DNA of 64,000 bases from Eublepharis macularius (Eukaryota; Chordata; Lepidosauria; Squamata; Eublepharidae). The position numbers and the translations under genes were made by a program. This document shows positions 23,182 through 34,174 of this stretch, piece after piece (position 1 is the first letter of the stretch; each line of letters begins with the position of its first letter). The notes under the pieces were generated by a model. The model made no database searches. It was not told the origin of the DNA and saw only the letters and a list, made by a program, of their open reading frames with translations. Location of the stretch: assembly GCF_028583425.1 (NCBI RefSeq), contig NC_072792.1, positions 157,920,676-157,984,675 on the forward strand. Direction: 5' to 3'.

Positions 23182-26100
23182 GTGCGTCAATCTTTCCATT
23201 GGGATACAAACCATCAGAATAGATAATACACAGGAAGGCTGCTAAGTGATTCAAATTGTACAACTGCTATGTTTATTTTGTACTTGATTTTAACTGCAAT
23301 GCAACTTGTAATGCAGGACATTTGCTGTATTCAACAGAGGAATACTAATTGGGTGGATAAAGTAAACATAAACATAAATTAAACAATAAATGGTAAATTT
23401 CTGGATGTATCCCCTTCTGTTTCTCATCGTGAGCAAGTATCTGGAAAAGTAAGATACAAGTGCTCTAAATAAGTAAATGTTCTCCTTATCCACTACTCTT
23501 AGATTATCTGGATCTGGAGTAGAAAGTTCCTAACATACAAACCATATAGATCAGCTGTTTCTTAGAGAATTGTCTTAAATGCAGTATAAATCATGAGTGT
23601 TGATGTTGTTCATGAATGTGTCTGCTGTTAGTTCCTTGTTAAAAGTAATAATTATCCTATCTAAACTTATGTTCTTGCTGCTGCTACCATTTTGCAGTCT
23701 TTGCACCCTTTTTTCTTTCTGAGCACCCTCTACTGGTAAACGGCAGTATAGAGAATTAAAAGGCTAGACTATTCAATATTTGTGACCCTGAGCCCCAGTT
23801 TTCTATGAGAAACTTAATGTATTGTATGATGAAAATATTAAATTGTTTAGATATATGTTTTATTTTTCCTAGCAATTGAGCCAGTTTTGGTATGATTCTG
23901 AAACTGCACTTTGTTTGGCTAATGAGGCTATACAAACAGTTGGAATGGGTGGCAGGTAAGTTGCACTGATTCTGTAAATCAAGCATTGTATATTGTTATT
24001 GGAAATGTTGTAAGAATATTGTTTCCTGAGTTCCCTTTACTTTTTGGTAATGTTTTAACATTTTGATAGCATGCTGTTTTGGTAAAACACTATCATTTGA
24101 CAGTATAAGACTGTCAAATAAGAGGAATGACATACTTATTACAACTGGTATTTATGATTTTGATATTGCTTGTGCTGTGCAAAATTTTCTGTCATATTAC
24201 ACCCTCACAATATGCTACCTGTGTATATATTTCCTTTTTGCAAACAAGGAACTGAGGGAAGTTGACACAGTAACTTGCCAGAAATCACCCAACAGTACTT
24301 ACTTTCTGTGTGGGAATTTGAATCTATAAATCCAGTATCTGTGGACATGTTCACAAATGTTGATAAGAATCATTGTTTATTGATAGGACCAATAGTAGAG
24401 AATATGATTAATATATCATGTAAAACAAGAAAAAGTCATTTGATTTTAAAATTATAATTCCCATTAAATTTGAATTCTTTAAAGGGCAAATATTTTCTAG
24501 TGATATGGTGCAGTTGTAATTTTATCAAGAGCTAATTATCATTTTTGCTGTACAGAAATGCAGAACTTTGGCTCACTTACAGAAGGCACAGTCACCCTCA
24601 CATTAGAAAATGTTGGGTATAGTATATGAGTGTGTGAAAGTATTAATACTAAGTATGCATGTAATGCAGGTCAGTGAGATGTCATTGCAAAAACCTGAGG
24701 GGGGAACCCCCCCCCCCAAATAATCTTTACTTCATGTAAACCTAGCGCTTCTAGAGCCGTGAACTGTTTGACTGCTTTATGGTTGTTGGATGTGGAGGAC
24801 TGTACAGTGTTCCTTTGTGCAGAGCTCGCAGGTACTTTAGAGGGGGCCATGGGACCAGCAAAGTCGTTTCCTGTATCTTTCACTTAGTCAGCTCTGTTGC
24901 AATTCCACCCCTTCATTAAAAATCTGTTCTTTGCATTTCTGTAATTGCTAGGCAAAAGTGAACCTAAAAGGTCAAAAAGATCTAAATGTTGATATTTTGG
25001 GCACATTCTAGTTTTTAATACTTTGGTTGTAGTATCCTTCTGAAACTCTGTAATTATTTTTATCTTCATAGGATAGCATGTGTCAGTGCACCCAGCGTTT
25101 ATCAAAAACTGAAAGAGCAGGATAGCAAAGATTTTTCAACATGTTTATTGGAATATGACCAAAGATTTTCTGTATATGGAGATGAATATGTTTTCTATGA
25201 TTACAACAATCCTTTGAAACTTCCAGAAAATCTCACAGCACACAGTTTTGATATAGTTGTAGCAGATCCACCCTACTTATCCGAAGAATGCCTCAGAAAA
25301 ACAGCAGATACTGTCAAATACTTAACTAAAGGAAAGATTCTGCTTTGTACAGGTATAGTATCCCTTTAAACATTTGTGCATTAATGTATTGATTAGAATG
25401 GGGGAAACTGCAACTGAGTAATCATTTATTTATAGCATCCATTTTAAATAAAGTTTCCAGAGCATGTGGTTTCAGTAAAATTGACCACCCTATGAGCCTT
25501 GGAATCAGTTCTCTGTTTTTTCGTGTGCTGAATGTGACCATCAGTGGCCAGTTTTGCAGCAGTACAATAGGGGTGTGCATCCCAAAAAAATTTAGTGATC
25601 TGGATCCAGGTTGTAGGGATACCAAAAAAATTCAATCTCCCTGAAATCCAGGTCAGATTCCCTAATCCAGTTAGAGAATCCTGATTTATCTAGCCATTAT
25701 TCCCTATGAGGAAAACCACCCAGGGTCTGGGGGAGTTTCTTTTTCAAGCAAACTTCACCACATTTATAGGGAACCTACTCTTTCCTGTCTACTAAAGACT
25801 TCTGCACAAGTTTCAGGAATATTGGACCCCAGGGTCCAATTCTATGGCCCCCTGAACAAGCTGCCCTCAGCCACTCTCCATTGTTTCCTGTGTGTGTGGG
25901 GGGGACATTTCCAGGCAAAGGGAAATCTTAAGCAAAGGCAGAAGGCCAGTCCCAGTTGCAAGCCCCACTCCCATGCAAGCTGAACCAACTAAGAGCCAAA
26001 CTAAACAAGATGAGTTACTCGAGTTCAACATGTGTCTGCTTACCTCAAGGTTTGATGGGATGTGTAGGTGTCCTTGCAGCTTTAAGTTTAACGTTTACAG

Positions 26101-26590
26101 AGCAGCAGGGAGAGGAGTGCAGGCGTTGGGCTCTTGCTGGGCGCCCCCCTTCCCCTCCGCTGGGTGTGGGGGGGGGTTTCAGGGCCCCTCTCCTGCCCCC
26201 CCTTCCCCACACAGCAGACAGGGCGCCTGGAGCGTTGCTGCATCTCCCCCACCCCACTCGCCCAGCCCCCACAGAGCGATGCCGGGCTATGCAGCTCCAG
26301 GCTGTGCAACACGGCTTCGAGTGGGGGCCGGGCGAGCAGGGGGAAAGGCAGCGATGCTATGGCCCGACACCGCGCCGGCCCAGGCGTACATGCTGCGTTG
26401 CATGTGTTGTTATTCTTTATTCCAACTAAAAACATTTTTTATTTCTGCTTCAGGTGTAGTCATGGAGGAACAAGCAGCAAAATACCTTGGTGTGAAGATT
26501 TGCAAGTTTATTCCAAAACATACTCGAAACTTAGCCAATGAGTTTCGGTGCTATACAAATTATGATTCTGGACTAAATTCTGTGTATTGA
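22774..26590 (+). CDS. EEF1AKMT1: eEF1A lysine methyltransferase 1, complete
   Basis: A cytosolic class I SAM-dependent methyltransferase that methylates a lysine (Lys79 in human) of translation elongation factor eEF1A; formerly called N6AMT2. Four coding exons (22774-22923, 23873-23955, 25072-25352, 26454-26590) total 651 bp, or 216 residues plus TGA, against 214 in human as I recall. All splice sites are GT/AG and the frames join. The N-terminus reads [20 protein letters not shown]. The SAM-fold segment [14 protein letters not shown] is in exon 3, and the catalytic DPPY motif sits in [20 protein letters not shown]. The C-terminus reads [18 protein letters not shown]. It follows XPO4 in the same orientation and converges with IL17D. 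Splice-consistent and intact. Confidence 0.96.
22983..23120. mobile_element. GGGTTGGATCC-family element, one end
   Basis: GGGTTGGATCCCGTCTAAAA begins like the elements at 8118 and 60225. It then runs into the CT microsatellite and the second terminus is not visible. Confidence 0.5.
23121..23181 (+). repeat. (CT)n(TA)n microsatellite
   Basis: About 24 CT dinucleotides pass directly into about six TA dinucleotides, in EEF1AKMT1 intron 1. Confidence 0.95.
23873..23955 (+). CDS. EEF1AKMT1: EEF1AKMT1 coding exon 2
   Basis: Encodes [20 protein letters not shown] through VGMGG plus two bases of Arg. The acceptor is TTTTTCCTAG and the donor GTAAGT. Confidence 0.95.
25072..25352 (+). CDS. EEF1AKMT1: EEF1AKMT1 coding exon 3 (catalytic)
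   Basis: Carries [16 protein letters not shown], the [14 protein letters not shown] segment and the DPPY catalytic motif, ending KGKILLCT. The acceptor is TATCTTCATAG and the donor GTATAG. Confidence 0.96.
25568..25700. repeat. hAT-like element, one end
   Basis: AGGGGTGTGCATCCCAAAAA followed by 'tggatccagg' and ATTCCCTATGAGG matches a common reptile repeat layout with a TAGGGGTGTGCA terminus. The opposite terminus was not found before the GC-rich block. Confidence 0.4.
25890..26400. repeat. GC-rich, CpG-bearing insertion in last EEF1AKMT1 intron
   Basis: A block of high G+C (e.g. GGGCGCCCCCCTTCCCC, GGCCGGGCGAGCAGGG, CGACACCGCGCCGGCCC) is embedded in AT-rich intron. Its left part (about 25997-26110: GAGCCAAACTAAAC, CCTCAAGGTTTGATGGGATG, TGTAGGTGTCCT) resembles one arm of the palindromic element at 41034-41233. 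Long open frames here are a by-product of GC richness and show no domain. Probably a mobile-element remnant. An orphan CpG island is the alternative. Confidence 0.45.
26454..26590 (+). CDS. EEF1AKMT1: EEF1AKMT1 last coding exon
   Basis: Encodes (G)[20 protein letters not shown] through YDSGLNSVY with stop TGA at 26588-26590. The acceptor is TTTCTGCTTCAG. A GC-rich insertion ends about 55 bp upstream. Confidence 0.95.
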
Positions 26591-26867
26591 CATTAAAAAA
26601 CTGGTAAATTTCAGTCTGGGGCATATTTCTCTGATTGATGTGAAGATCTGTCACTTTTGTCTGTTAGTGTGCTAGTCAACAATTTTTGTGCTAACTGAAT
26701 ATGGCAGCTTTTGGTTATATTTAATTGGGCAAATATTTGGAACAAAAAAAATTTTTGTATCAGTTTTAAAAAAGGTTTGGGCCAAGATAGCTCAAGCTAT
26801 CATACATATTGTTACCTAAATTTTTTTTCTCTGAAGTACTTATCACAATCTATAACTCATAAGAATA

Positions 26868-27120
26868 TAAGGACAGCTATTGGATCAAACCACTGGTCTA
26901 TCAAGTTCAGCATGCTGTTTAACCACATGACTAACAGGATGCGCCCAGATCTACAAGCAAGAAGTGGAGCCAAAGCCTCCATCTGCTGTTGTCTCCACCC
27001 CAATCCCCACAGCTGATATTCTGAAGGTTACACAGAGGTTCATTTTGGTCATTGTGGCTTATAGCGTGTGATGGACTTATCTACCACGCAAAGGATGTCC
27101 TTTGCCCACCCTGAGTTTAA
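26868..27120 (-). mobile_element. L3/CR1-like LINE 3' region
   Basis: TAAGAATATAAGGACAGCTA, TTGGATCAAACCACTGGTCT and ATCAAGTTCAGCATGCTGTT match the reverse of the amniote L3/CR1 3' end. Further on come 'ccccacagctgatattctgaagg' and 'gatggacttatctaccacgcaa'. It is diverged and lies downstream of EEF1AKMT1, possibly overlapping its 3'UTR. Confidence 0.7.
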
Positions 27121-27319
27121 AGGTGTGTGTGTGTGTGTTATAACTATTAATCAACTAGCTGCCAACTAAATCCAAACTGTTTGGAACACTTAAGTTCTGT
27201 TGTAGACTATTCCCTTCAAATTCAAAGCAATCGGTTCTGTTTTCTCTTCATCTGGTTCTGTATCACCATATGGTTCTTACCTTCTCAGGTTCTTGTGTCT
27301 TTTTAAATAAGTGTAATAG

Positions 27320-27527
27320 GCACATGAATGCTAGGAAAAGTGGAAGGCAGTAGGAAAAGAGGAAGACCCAAAATGAAATGGCTTGACTCAATAAATGAAG
27401 CCATGCCCTCCAGTTTGCAGGATGTGAACAAGTCTGTTAATGATAGGACACTTTGGAGGTCTCTCAGTCATAGGATCACCATAGGTCAGAGGAGACTTGA
27501 CGGCGCATAACACACATACAATAGGTA
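27320..27527 (+). mobile_element. BovB (RTE) LINE, 3' end
   Basis: The frame from 27328 gives GSRKRGRPKMKWLDSINEAM, the well-known C-terminal tail of BovB reverse transcriptase (GRPK.RWLD...L.R.). It ends GGAGACTTGACGGCGCATAA with CACACATA. It is heavily 5'-truncated. Confidence 0.85.
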
Positions 27528-27529
27528 CG

Positions 27530-28945
27530 TATCATAGATGTAATTGGACAGCTGCAAAAGTCTCCAAAGTGAAGGAGACGTTTTCCAACTAGAGGTGGGA
27601 ACAGAAATTGTAGGCTTCTTTTTGCCTCCATGGGATGATGGAAAAAAGTTACCAGTTTACAAAAGATACCCTGAGTCCTAGCTTCAGGTAGAAGGAACTT
27701 TTATGTTAAGTTCCAGTGTTCTGCAAAATCATCTTGTCGCCTAAAAATTTAGTCCCAGCTTATTTAAATTTATCATCATTTCAACTTTAGTATATATTTT
27801 GTCATGTAAGCAAGACTTTAATTTTACTCATCTAGAAGCATGCTGGTTTTCTCACAAGTTTCGACTTCCTTTTTGTACAAGTATTTTTCATTATTAATTG
27901 CCACCTTGTAACTTGGTCTGTGCTAAATTATTGCTACACTTAGAGAAAGAAAATATAACTTTTTATTAACTTGTTAAAGTTTTGTGCAGAAATTAGAAAC
28001 TATACTGTAAAAATAATATGTCAGAAGTACTGTGTTTTTAAAATAACATTTCAGGTCATTAAGTCAGCATTTTTTCCAGATGTATTTTGGGTAGAAAAAT
28101 ACTCATTTTCTGGTTAGGAAAAGTGTGACCCTCATGAAATAGTTAACATTTGTCTCACAGAATTTTAACTTGTATAAAAGTATCTTTTCAGGCCACTGTC
28201 CATTAAACACATCCCTTTGTCTGAAGGAGAGGCTTGAACAAGCTTGCTGGTCCTCTTCTTACATAAAAGCCGAAATTCTGTGCTCAGCCAGCCTTGTATC
28301 ATGGCAGTCCCCCATAGTTGCCAGCATCCCTTAAAGGTATATTCTGCAGGTGACACTCTTCTGTGATTAAAGTTATCCACCAAAGGTTTTTAACTTACGA
28401 ACAAAGAGAGCAAAAGAGAACATTGAATACATATGTCTTGGCTCAAGACCTTCAATGGCTGAGTCTGTTTTGTATTCATTACCTCAAAACTCCAGGCTGC
28501 GACCATATAATGCCCGTTCTTTGAAATCCTACCCTTAACTAAGCAGCCAAATACTCTCTTCTTCAAATGGAACAGGTTTCTTTTCATATCCAATCAGCTT
28601 CATCTGTTAGCTGGATAAGCATTGTATATTAAGATTATTTTCCATCTTAACTGTTTTGTAGCTAGTTCACTCTGCATACTCCTGATGTTCTTGAGGCATA
28701 TGTTTATATAGACAAAAATGTAAACTAGGTGATGGTAGATGAGGTCACTAGTGGTTTGCAAGATCATAACATGTTTCCTGAGATGAAGATGGGAGGCATA
28801 AAGGGAAGGTAACAGAACTGGGACAGGGTATGGATACTGGAGGGCCACGGAGCTAGCAGCAGGAATACAGATTTGTGTAAAGTAATGCACCCCTCTGTGT
28901 GGACTCTGTCGAACAGGCATGGCCTAAAATTCAAACTTTTCCTCT
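27530..28945. other. Intergenic stretch, nothing identified
   Basis: AT-rich sequence between EEF1AKMT1 and the next repeat cluster. Short open frames on the minus strand (around 28165-28920) show no known domain. Confidence 0.4.
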
Positions 28946-28952
28946 AAGGCAA

Positions 28953-29195
28953 CAGTTTTCAAATTGTCTTGAACCCAGATGTTTATCACGGTCCACAATG
29001 AAAAGTTGGTAGAAAAGCTTCCCTAAAATACAAATGTTGCATCATTTCCCATCATTCCCTAAAATGTGCTCTGGTACACACAGTTCACAAGAACAATGGG
29101 GAGTCCTAAAAGGCCTGCCTAGCATTCTTTATGATCTGTGAAAGTCTGAAGAAACACCGAAAGTGTTTCTTCAGACAAAAACGTCAAAACCACTG
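28953..29195. mobile_element. hAT-like short element, diverged
   Basis: The left end CAGTTTTCAAATTGTCTTGA and the right end GTCAAAACCACTG are imperfect inverted copies of the CAGTGGTTTTCAAACTG terminus of some hAT elements. No matching 8-bp duplication is seen. A hairpin TGAAGAAACACCGAAAGTGTTTCTTCA lies near the right end. Confidence 0.45.
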
Positions 29196-29220
29196 CTTTG
29201 GGATTAGAAATGTTCACATT

Positions 29221-29820
29221 CAGGGCTTTTTTCTGGGGAAAGAGGTGGGGGGACTTTCACTCGAGGCAACTGCTGGCAGGAGGTGGCACCCCTGTCACTA
29301 TACACATGTGCGCAAAGCACGCACTTCCAGGAAGTGACATTGCGCACGGTGTGGCCGCCTCCCCAGGGAGAAAGGAAGGGAAAGAAGGAAAGAAAGGGAG
29401 GGAGGAAGGAAGGGAAAGAAGGAAGGAAGGACATGGAAAGGGAAAGGAAGGGAAAGAAAAATAAGGGATGGAACAAAGGAAAGATGGAGAAAAAAAAGAG
29501 GGAGGAAGGGAAAGAAAGACATGGAAAGAAGGAAAGAGAAAGGGAGGGAGGGAAAGAAGGAAAGACGGGAAGGAAGGGAAAGAAAAAGACATGGAAAGAA
29601 GGAAAGGGAGGGAGGGAGAAAGGGAAAGAAAGATGGAAAGACATGGAAAGGAAAGAGGAAGGAAGGCTTCAGCTGGGAGGGGGAATTCCCCCTCCTCTCA
29701 GCTGAAGTTTAAAGCCCATTTGGGGCTTCCCCAGCTTCAGCTGGCCGGTGGGGAGGCTTGAGCTGCAGGGAGAGGTACCGGAATGCCATCCTGCTGCATT
29801 CTGGCTGAAAAAAAGCCCTG
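29221..29820. mobile_element. hAT-like non-autonomous element with purine expansion
   Basis: Starts CAGGGCTTTTTTCTGGGG and ends CTGAAAAAAAGCCCTG, flanked by a perfect 8-bp duplication TTCACATT (29213-29220 and 29821-29828). It is twice the length of the copy at 20250-20538 because its centre holds about 300 bases of almost pure purines built from GGAAGGAAA and GACATGGAAAG units. Confidence 0.92.
29370..29668 (+). repeat. Purine-only degenerate tandem repeat
   Basis: A/G-rich array of GGAAGGAAA-like units punctuated by GACATGGAAAG at several places (about 29430, 29518, 29588, 29639). Very few pyrimidines occur over about 300 bases. It is nested in the hAT-like element. The long open frames on both strands here are by-products of this composition. 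Confidence 0.9.
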
Positions 29821-30666
29821 TTCACATTTATACACCTATTCCACAAATACATAGTATATGGGGTCCTGTATATAACCTGTATTACAAGTGGGCAAATGAA
29901 CAATTGATGCGCTCTGCTTGATGAACCCTGTTCATAGCCATAAAGTGCAGAAGCCTGAATGCTTGAGGCTACCATGATGGTGTAAATTGCCAGCTGTGTT
30001 GTAACACACAACTATGTGGCAGTTAACATCCTCTGCTTGAGATTGCTCACATTGTGAGCTGCAATCTCCCCATTTTGCACCCCTTACTATATTCTGGGGT
30101 GAAGGAAGACATTTTTCCTGGCCTGAAGGAAATTCTTTCAAATTATGTACAGACACTTTTCAGTTTGAATTCCTCTCAGCTGAATTGCCTGGACGGGTGG
30201 GGCATTTCTTGTGTTGATTTGATGACCATCTGAAAGCCTTTAACCAACTCCTCATAATCTTTTCCTCCTCTGTACTAATGTATGACGTGCAGGGCTGCTG
30301 TGAGGCCTTGCATTTGGAGCTGGGATTTCATCTAAAAGGAATCCTTGGTTGAAAGAACATCAGGTTATAGTCATCAACAGGCATAACTAAGTTCGTAATT
30401 GAGTGATACTTTAAAAAAAAAAAAGACTACATGTGAAATATTTTAATATCAGGACTGGGACATGAAAATAGATGCCAAAACAGATAGGCTTCTGGTACTC
30501 TTGTATGTTTGACACTTACAACTTGTCATGCAGGGGTCACAAAAGCTAAAGCAGCTAAAATTTGCCCCTTCTGTCTACACAGCTGTTGGCGTCTGGTCAC
30601 CCCTCTATGCCTTGGTGAAAATGAATGGGTGTATATTAGATACATGAGTTGAACAATGATTTAGAA

Positions 30667-31015
30667 CAGGGGTGGGCACTTATTTTGGCTCGGGGGCCAC
30701 TTTGTGGGAGTGGAGGTTAGCGGAGGGCCGCACCTTTTAAAATGATTGCATTCATTAGTTAACTTTGCATTTCAGAAAAGGTATAAATTGTATCATAAAA
30801 ATCAATAAATATAAATTAAATAAAATAGTGGTAGTTTTATTCAATTTATTTATTGTGCTAATTTCATATCATCTATAGCTGCAAGCACATTTAATTTTAG
30901 AATCAGTTTAATGAAACAAATGTACCCTATCACACTTTTCTACTGTCTTGGCGGGCCACAAAAAACTCTGTAGCGGGCCGCATGTGGCCCGCGGGCCGCC
31001 ATTTGCCCACCCCTG
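30667..31015. mobile_element. hAT non-autonomous element, full length
   Basis: Termini CAGGGGTGGGC and GCCCACCCCTG are perfect inverted copies. The flanking 8-bp duplication ATTTAGAA is exact (30659-30666 and 31016-31023). CGGGGGCCACTTTGTGGG at the left and GCGGGCCGCATGTGGCCC at the right form the inner ends around an AT-rich centre. It is 349 bp and has no ORF. Confidence 0.95.
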
Positions 31016-31103
31016 ATTTAGAACCTCCACACTCAAGCAGTAAACTTAGGCATGCCAGTTCTGGGAGGAAACATCAAGGGGAAGCCGTTGCTTCTATGCC
31101 ATG

Positions 31104-31206
31104 TGTCTTGGCTCTCCAGGATAACAGGTTGGCCACCGTGTCACACAGAATACTAGACTAGATGGTCCACTGGTCTGACCAGCAGGGCCCATCTTACGTT
31201 CTTAAA
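31104..31206 (+). mobile_element. CR1/L3-like 3' end
   Basis: GACTAGATGGTCCACTGGTC, 'tgaccagcagggcccatctta' and 'cgttcttaaa' form the typical CR1/L3 3' terminus on the plus strand, preceded by a short degenerate piece. Confidence 0.7.
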
Positions 31207-31924
31207 TTGTCTGATGTTTATTTGAATATCCAACCTGGATGGTTGACTTGGGATAATAGTCCCATCAAGGAACTAGTCATGTAAGAAGATGCTTGAAATT
31301 AAGAAAGAGTTGTGAACCTGAAACTAGAGCCTGCAAGTTCTTCTACCTCTCGGAGTTGGGAGCCCCTGACATACACAGTTAATTGAACGCTTGGTATTAG
31401 AACTTTTGGCTCATACATAATTTGGCAGTTCTTCTCTCACTAGTGAAAGCCAAGGCACACTTATTCCCCCCTTGTTTGATTTGGCAAGACAGATTGGATT
31501 CTTTTATCTGATCTTTGTTCCTCTTATTAAAGGCAGTAAGGCAACCTGATAAATCTAAAACTGGTAACAGTGCTTGTGTAACCCAAAAGCTAGAGAATGG
31601 ATTGAAAAGGCAATTGGCAAATGTCCACGCTTTTAGAAAGACTGTTTTTAAAGAAATGCATCGTCTTTCCACAAGAGTAAGTGAACGGATGATCTCAGAG
31701 TACATAGCTAAATACTTTACAGCAGCTGTAATATATGCTTTGTGTTTGTAGCTGTGAAGAACTATGCAAATAAAGGTATTTTGCTTTTGCGAGAGAAGTA
31801 TATGCCTGAAATAGAGGTGCATTTGAACCTGAATTTTCAGTTATTTCCTCCCACATTCATTTCAGCAATAAAATATTGCTTCTATATTATTTGCACTTCA
31901 GTGAACAACTTCTATGGTTCTCTA

Positions 31925-32398
31925 CTTTGTCCACAGGCTGAGATGTACCAAGTGGTGGCTGACATGGGGAGCCGAAAGAAGCCAGACGTCGTCGTCCGCA
32001 GTGAGGAGAATAGGAAGATCATTATTGTGGACATCACAATCCCATTCAGAAAAACAGAGGGCTGCCGGGGAATAGAAGCACCAGACATACACCTCTCTGG
32101 CAGATGCACTCAGACAGAGGCAACACAAGGAGTCCATGCATGTACTGCTGGTCAGAGCCCTAGGTGGCTGGAACCCCAAGAACCAGCCCATACAGCACTC
32201 TTGTGGCATGGGGAAGCACTATGCCAAACTGATGAACAGGATTATGATATATGACGCCATACTGTGGTCCGACTCCCAAGACATCTATATTGAACATATC
32301 TTGGGACTCCACCAATTTGAGGAACTTACTGCAATGGGAGGGAGGCATAACCAGCCTGCTCCAGACAGAATAGGCAATCCCTGATTAGGATCTTCTAC
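31925..32398 (+). mobile_element. R2-like LINE, 3' end with endonuclease domain
   Basis: The frame AEMYQVVADMGSRKKPDVVV continues into NRKIIIVDITIPF, the PD...D core of a restriction-like endonuclease. After a net frameshift, a second frame gives LLVRALGGWNPKNQPI, HYAKLMNRIMIYDAILWS and DIYIEHILGLHQF. These match the C-terminus of R2-superfamily LINEs that have a restriction-like endonuclease (R2/NeSL/Utopia-type, as I recall). Only the 3' end is present and it is decayed. A hairpin retroposon abuts its 3' end. Confidence 0.7.
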
Positions 32399-32409
32399 TT
32401 TTTTAAAAG

Positions 32410-32580
32410 GGTAAAGAGTCCAGTAGTACCTTTAAGACTAACCAACTTTATTGTAGCATAAACTTTCGAGAGAGCTGTAGTTCTGGAAAGCTTGGGCTAC
32501 AATAAAGTTGGTTAGACTTAACGGTGCTACTGGTCTCTACTATTTTGCAACTACAGACTCACATGGCTAACTCCTCTGGA
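32410..32580. mobile_element. Hairpin retroposon, copy 3
   Basis: A 171-bp element between exact 11-bp direct repeats TTTTTTAAAAG (32399-32409, 32581-32591). Arms AGTCCAGTAGTACCTTTAAG and GTTGGTTAGACTTAACGGTG pair. The inner hairpin contains GAGAGAGCTGTAGTTCT then GGAAAGC. The right end is CAGACTCACATGGCTAACTC, as in copy 1. Confidence 0.88.
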
Positions 32581-33383
32581 TTTTTTAAAAGACTGCTTTG
32601 AAAACTGGGGAATGGTTGCTAAAAACATTTTCCATCCATGCTTCTATGATGCAACTAGCCCCTCAAGCTGTGGAGAGGAAGGGGGCAAGTACATGGATCT
32701 GAACCTGTGTTTTCCAACCCATGGCGTTAATTGCAGAATGAATACCTTCCTCCCCAAGCAGTCCTTCCCGAGTTTTTGGATAGCTAGCAATAATAAGGTT
32801 TCTTTGTTTTATGTCTGTTGCCTGTGTCTAAGTGCTTTATGCTTTGCCACACTTCTTAAAGCTAATAAACTATACTTTTAGTTAAGCTAAGTCTGGATTC
32901 ATGACTTGGGCAGAATGAACCCAGAGGTTGGAAAGCAGAGGCCTTGGGAAGGTAAAGCTTTCAATCTCTCAAAGTAAAAGTGAAGTGTGTCCTTCCTGTC
33001 TGACTGCTGGAGTGGCTGTTCTCAGCACCCAGAATAGGAGGTTTGGGGTGGCTCTCTCTACACGCGTGCCTTGTTCTGTGCAATGCAAGGCATGAACTTG
33101 CTGTGTCCACATCCAAACGAAATCAACATAACCATTTAACCATTTCCATTGATTGCTCCTGGGCTGCTGTCATGCTTCATTTTTCTTGTGTGGCACTTTT
33201 TGAGCACAATGCGAAAGTTTTAACATTCTTTGGATGCTGCATGCATGTACAAATGGGCACATGAAATAAGCATAACTTTGATTATATTCCATTATACAAA
33301 TAAACAGATTTTTTTTAAAGTGACACATTTTTAAAAAGAACATTATTAGTCTCAGAAGACCAGGAGGATCTTAAAGGTTGTAT

Positions 33384-33389
33384 TTTATT
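33384..33389 (-). terminator. IL17D: Candidate IL17D poly(A) signal
   Basis: TTTATT on the plus strand is AATAAA on the minus strand, about 790 bases downstream of the IL17D stop. It would give an IL17D 3'UTR of about 0.8 kb (33365-34174), a stretch without recognisable repeats. Confidence 0.45.
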
Positions 33390-34174
33390 GGCATAGCACT
33401 CCAGCAAGCTCATCATATTGAAGACTCAAAGGCCCCTGATGAGCCCCTGCCTTGGCCAGAATAGCTGACAGGATATACAGGTCACCTCCCCCAAATTCTC
33501 TACAAATTGCAGAGTATTTGAGGAAGATGTCTTTATGCATGGTTTTTGAGGAGGAGGAAGTAACCGTGGCACCTCCTTCCCTCTGTGCTTCTGCTTGCTC
33601 CAAGTCTCAGTGGAACAGGCAGGAATGCTTCCCAAGTTTTTCCTCAAGCCCTTCGCCTGCATAGGCAACTACAGATGCGGAAGCAACCCAAAATTTGTTG
33701 ATTGCTGAATACATAAACACATTTTTCAGTATCTCCAGAACTATAATCCAGACCATTACTTGTTATTTCGTGTGATGCATTTCCATGGTGAATTTTCTAG
33801 TCCCCTTAAAGCTCTAAAACTTCTGGACAGCCTTGCCACGCCTGCATATTTTATCTTCAACATTTGTATTTCTGGGTTTTGAAAACGCATCTTCTTATTG
33901 GCTCACACACGCCTGCAGACAACTTCATTTTTCAAAGTGTCATGACTTGAGGCTGAGTATGTGATCCAACACATCTGAACAGCACTTGCATTTGAGGAGG
34001 TGTGCGGTCCTGTTTGTAATGGTGGTTGTGTGATGGTGCATTCACACAGGCAAGCCAGTTCTCATGGAAGCAGCCATCAAATGGTGTGGAAGCACATGTG
34101 AACGGGCTCTGTAATTCCCTGACACTAAAGAGCCTCGCACAACATCCCTCTCTAGCAGGTTTCATCTGTCATCT

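Noticed and set aside
25892-26590. A 232-codon plus-strand frame running into the last EEF1AKMT1 exon
   Set aside because: Only its end from 26454 is real exon. The rest is GC-rich intron with few stops, and a clean TTTCTGCTTCAG acceptor separates the two.
29204-29761. Several long open frames on both strands rich in Lys/Arg/Glu or Pro/Ser/Phe
   Set aside because: They are by-products of the purine-only repeat, where stops are rare in several frames. No domain, start context or splice links.
33385-33668. Minus-strand overlapping frames with a protein-like look (KYSAICREFGGGDLYILSA)
   Set aside because: They fall in the expected IL17D 3'UTR, overlap each other in different frames, and match nothing I know.
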